8,833 nt of DNA from Leptospira sp. (GTDB taxonomy: Bacteria > Spirochaetota > Leptospiria > Leptospirales > Leptospiraceae): positions 1-8,833 of the forward strand of contig JAIOQL010000657.1 in assembly GCA_021413405.1 (NCBI GenBank). The letters run 5' to 3'. The first letter of the stretch is position 1. Each line of letters opens with the position of its first letter. Positions 6,468 through 8,833 of the stretch are shown here, one piece after another. The notes below the pieces were generated by a model. That model did not search any database. It was not told where the DNA came from and saw nothing but the letters and a program-made list of their open reading frames with translations. The translations under genes and the position numbers were made by a program.

Positions 6468-7472
6468 TTACAATAGTTTCTGGGCTTTGAAAACGTGCAA
6501 TTCAGATATGTGAATAAGAAGAAGGCTGCTTTGCGGAAGATGAAAATTTGTTATGAGTCCATCCGCAGATTGGATACTGTCACCCGGTAAAATAAATATG
6601 TCAGTTTCTCCGGAACCTGACTTGTAGTACATCTTGCCTGGATCAAAAACGGATTCCAATGTGCGAAGTGTCGTTGTTCCGACAGAAATTACACGTTGGT
6701 GCAATTTTATTTGAGTATTTAACCTTTCTGCCGAAGCAACCGGAACATAATATTTTTCAAGGTGCAATTTTTTCGTAGAAAATTCTCTCCCTGACAGCGG
6801 GCTAAACGTTCCATATCCGACCTGCAATTCCAGGAAGCATGAATCTGTCCCCTTTTCCCGCAGTCTATGCAGCAATTCTTTTGTAAAATGTAATCCCGCA
6901 GTAGGCGCAGCAGAAGAACCGGGGTTTTGTCCGAAAACTGTCTGGTAACGTATTTCGTCTAACGCATCTGCATTGCGTTTCAGGTAAGGAGGAATGGGTA
7001 TATTTCCGAATGAATCAAAATCCTCCTCCAAAATTTTCCGGTCTGGTTGCAAAAATGCAAAATTCTCTTCCCGTTTAACGAGATTAAATCCCATCCCGGA
7101 GGTTTCAGTAAAAAGTTTTTCGTTTTCTTTCACTTTTCTTAGATTTTTCAAAAGACATTTCCAGATTTCATCTCCTTTCTCTTCCATTTTTTCAAGAAAT
7201 ACCGTTTCGAATATTCTACCCTTTGGGTTTTTGAGATAGACCCTGCGTTTACTTACTTTTGTATTGTTGCAAACCAGCAGATCGTTTTTTTTGAGATATT
7301 TTTCAATTGAATGAAAATATGGCTCAATGGTGATTTTTCCGGATTTTTTTTCGATGATCATCAATTTTGATTCATCCCTGTTCTTTGCGGGAAATCTCGC
7401 AATTAGAGACGGGTCAAGGGTAAAATTGAACCTTTCCAGAATTGGGTTTGTATAATCTTTGCTAAACTTCAT
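6468..7472 (-). CDS. queA: S-adenosylmethionine:tRNA ribosyltransferase-isomerase, C-terminally short
   Basis: QueA transfers and isomerises the ribosyl part of SAM onto 7-aminomethyl-7-deazaguanine at the wobble position of tRNAs (Asp, Asn, His, Tyr), making epoxyqueuosine in the cytoplasm. Family motifs run in order: DLLVCNNTKV (64-73), PPYLKR (161-166), YQTVFG (176-181), AAPTAGLHFT (188-197), VGYGTF (218-223), VGTTTLRTLES (264-274) and LITNFHLPQSSLLL (306-319). The protein is 334 residues against 356 in E. coli. After the SSLLLI region it diverges at once and stops, lacking the conserved tail with the YRFFSYGDAM-like motif. No frame of the 45 bases before the next gene encodes that tail, so a simple frameshift does not explain it. 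The start is the only plausible ATG and has no Shine-Dalgarno sequence. Identity is firm; full activity is uncertain because of the missing tail. Confidence 0.94.
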   Translation of the reverse strand: MKFSKDYTNPILERFNFTLDPSLIARFPAKNRDESKLMIIEKKSGKITIEPYFHSIEKYLKKNDLLVCNNTKVSKRRVYLKNPKGRIFETVFLEKMEEKGDEIWKCLLKNLRKVKENEKLFTETSGMGFNLVKREENFAFLQPDRKILEEDFDSFGNIPIPPYLKRNADALDEIRYQTVFGQNPGSSAAPTAGLHFTKELLHRLREKGTDSCFLELQVGYGTFSPLSGREFSTKKLHLEKYYVPVASAERLNTQIKLHQRVISVGTTTLRTLESVFDPGKMYYKSGSGETDIFILPGDSIQSADGLITNFHLPQSSLLLIHISELHVFKAQKLL

Positions 7473-7480
7473 TGGTTTTA

Positions 7481-7508
7481 AATTTAAAAAAAGTTGGAAT
7501 TATTTCAA
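7481..7508 (-). promoter_or_regulatory. Possible queA promoter giving a near-leaderless mRNA
   Basis: On the minus strand TTGAAA (7508-7503) and TAAATT (7486-7481) are 16 bp apart. Transcription would start around 7474, practically at the queA ATG (7472), which would agree with the absence of a ribosome binding site. Each hexamer matches the sigma-70 consensus only in part, in a very AT-rich sequence. Confidence 0.27.
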
Positions 7509-7521
7509 TATGTTTTATGTT
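7494..7521 (+). promoter_or_regulatory. Possible promoter of the GT87 gene
   Basis: TTGGAA (7494-7499) and TATGTT (7516-7521), spaced 16 bp, would start transcription near 7528, 16 bases before the ATG at 7544. It overlaps the proposed divergent queA promoter. If correct it excludes the upstream TTG and ATG as starts. Weak sequence match. Confidence 0.25.
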
Positions 7522-7543
7522 TCTACTTAATCCCCTAAAAAGC

Positions 7544-8809
7544 ATGCCAGAAAAAATAAACAAATTATTCCCCTACCTGTGTGCAATTCTTTTAATCGCC
7601 CTTTTTTTCCAGGGGGTGAGTAGAATTGATGACAAATCTGATTTTCGGGATTATTTCAACGCTTCAAAACTTTTCAGGCTGGGGCAGGATATCTACCAGG
7701 TTGAAATCGTCCGGAAACTCCGCGATTCAATCAAACTGGAAGATGCGTTTAAACTGGAAAATCTGATCCGGCTTGAAGAGTTAAAAAACAGCGTAGGAAC
7801 ATATATTTATCCGCCAACCTTTGCATTTCTGCTCATCCCGCTGACATTTTTTTCCTACAACACAGCTTCTGCGATTTTCTATTTCCTGAATTTCCTGTCT
7901 CTCTGTCTTTCCATTTTCCTGATTTCAAAAATCATCAGAACTGAAAAATTTTTTCTAATCCTTTTTTTCACTCTGCTACTGAGTTACAGATTTCTCGAAA
8001 ACCATATCAACAACAACCAGGTTTCGTTTCTTTTGATTTTCCTCACACTCTTTGCGCTGAGAACAGATAATAAATTCCTGTCTGCAACAATCCTGTCTCT
8101 TGCGATTGTAATTAAACTGACGCCGGCAATTTTCATTCTGTTCTTTTTTCTGAAACGGGATTTTGTAACACCAGCACTAACTTTTGGATTTCTTCTTCTC
8201 TGGATTTTCATCCCGTCACTGGCAGGACATGAATTCAATCTGGCTATGTTGCGAAACTGGTATGACCTCGTGTTAAACAATTTCATGCAGAATCCGGAAT
8301 TCCGTGCATGGAAAAACAACCAGAGCCTTGTTGCGACCCTTGCAAAATATTTTTTATCATCTGCAGATCCGCTAAACCAATCAATGTATGGCCTGCCCTT
8401 AAATGATTTTTCCGCCCGGACAGTCAAAATGCTATTCTATCTCTTTTCAATTTCCCTTTTGGGATTTATGGGATATCGCTTGCGCAAAGGCCTTGAGCAG
8501 AACCAGATCATCGCAGGGCTTTTTATTCTGTCTGTCATTTTGAGCGGAATCAGCTGGGTCCACTCCTTCGTAGTTCTCATTTTCCCGTTGTTTTATGGAA
8601 TCAGCAGGATTGTAAAACCCCCGGTTGCACGACATACAAAAGTTTTATTTACGATAGGCGGCATTCTGCCAATTTTGACTGCAAGGATGATTTCAGGAAG
8701 TTATATCGAAAGTCTCAGCCTGATGTATTCAATTGTTCTTTATTCCTCAATTTTGATCTATATTTCTGTATTGAATTTCGACCCGGATGAAACTCGAATT
8801 AAAATATAA
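7544..8809 (+). CDS. GT87/DUF2029 polytopic membrane glycosyltransferase
   Basis: A 421-residue integral membrane protein of the GT-C fold. Family members typically move a mannose or similar sugar from a polyprenyl-phosphate donor to lipid- or cell-envelope-linked acceptors outside the cytoplasmic membrane. Hydrophobic segments start at about residue 9 and recur through the chain (about 9-27, 92-130, 136-148, 160-172, 180-203, 208-225, 295-310, 322-350, 366-380, 391-411). The family layout is visible: an acidic SDFRDYFNAS motif (32-41) in the first outer loop, a YPP motif (89-91), NNNQ (156-159), and KLTP (191-194) ending a membrane helix. The frame stays open upstream to a TTG at 7472 and an ATG at 7517. 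I chose ATG 7544 because it puts the first helix near the N-terminus as in relatives, and because the TTG would overlap the queA start. No strong ribosome binding site precedes any choice. It is divergent from queA with no evident shared pathway; the acceptor is unknown. Confidence 0.76.
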   Translation: MPEKINKLFPYLCAILLIALFFQGVSRIDDKSDFRDYFNASKLFRLGQDIYQVEIVRKLRDSIKLEDAFKLENLIRLEELKNSVGTYIYPPTFAFLLIPLTFFSYNTASAIFYFLNFLSLCLSIFLISKIIRTEKFFLILFFTLLLSYRFLENHINNNQVSFLLIFLTLFALRTDNKFLSATILSLAIVIKLTPAIFILFFFLKRDFVTPALTFGFLLLWIFIPSLAGHEFNLAMLRNWYDLVLNNFMQNPEFRAWKNNQSLVATLAKYFLSSADPLNQSMYGLPLNDFSARTVKMLFYLFSISLLGFMGYRLRKGLEQNQIIAGLFILSVILSGISWVHSFVVLIFPLFYGISRIVKPPVARHTKVLFTIGGILPILTARMISGSYIESLSLMYSIVLYSSILIYISVLNFDPDETRIKI

Positions 8810-8811
8810 AC

Positions 8812-8833
8812 CTCGCGTGGGCATAGACGCAAG
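8812..8833 (+). terminator. Possible terminator stem after the GT87 gene (cut by window edge)
   Basis: Three bases after the stop, CTCGCGT can pair with ACGCAAG (six pairs, one C-A mismatch) around an eight-base loop. The window ends exactly at the stem, so I cannot see whether a T run follows. It could be a terminator or chance pairing. Confidence 0.28.

Noticed and set aside
7472..7543. TTG at 7472 or ATG at 7517 as the start of the GT87 gene
   Set aside because: They add a hydrophobic extension ahead of the family's normal first helix, have no ribosome binding site, and the TTG overlaps the first codon of queA on the other strand. ATG 7544 fits better, although this is not proven.
7984..8635. 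Minus-strand frames of 147 and 62 codons at 7984-8427 and 8447-8635
   Set aside because: Both are antisense shadows of the GT87 gene, basic and Ser-rich without any recognisable domain.

Overview
The window carries six protein genes on an AT-leaning, densely coded stretch (about 40% G+C by eye). Five lie on the minus strand and one on the plus strand. The gene set suggests a Gram-negative, outer-membrane-bearing bacterium: a mitochondrial-type aconitase, a Lon-like S16 protease of the AAA_32 kind, a Cys-rich four-helix copper protein, and a predicted beta-barrel ending in Phe. The overall look is closest to Leptospira or a relative in the Leptospirales. That assignment rests on general resemblance, not on a database match, and the aconitase is also very like Bacteroidetes enzymes.

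Layout from left to right. At 1-2202 (minus) is an almost complete aconitase gene whose last roughly 20 codons run off the left edge. At 2203-2671 is a 469-bp gap with no convincing gene. It holds the aconitase leader, which contains a bulged hairpin, an imperfect 18-bp tandem repeat, and a weak terminator behind the next gene. At 2672-3106 (minus) is a small exported protein with 14 cysteines, of the Csp/DUF326 copper-storage family. At 3119-4567 (minus) is a predicted outer-membrane beta-barrel protein only 12 bp upstream of the csp gene, so the two are very probably one transcript. At 4680-6422 (minus) is a Lon-like protease with an intact Ser/Lys dyad but eroded Walker motifs. At 6468-7472 (minus) is queA (queuosine biosynthesis), which lacks the usual conserved C-terminal tail. 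At 7544-8809 (plus) is a GT87/DUF2029 polytopic membrane glycosyltransferase, divergent from queA across a 71-bp promoter gap.

Transcription on the minus strand probably runs queA to the Lon-like gene (45-bp gap), then omp to csp from a promoter in the 112-bp gap at 4568-4679, and separately the aconitase gene. I see no strong terminator between the Lon-like gene and omp, so read-through is possible.

The most interesting points are the barrel plus copper-storage gene pair, the RK variant of a Tat-like signal on the copper protein, the apparently ATP-independent Lon, the tail-less QueA, and an IRE-reminiscent hairpin in the aconitase leader. I saw no tRNA, rRNA, CRISPR array, insertion sequence or phage gene.
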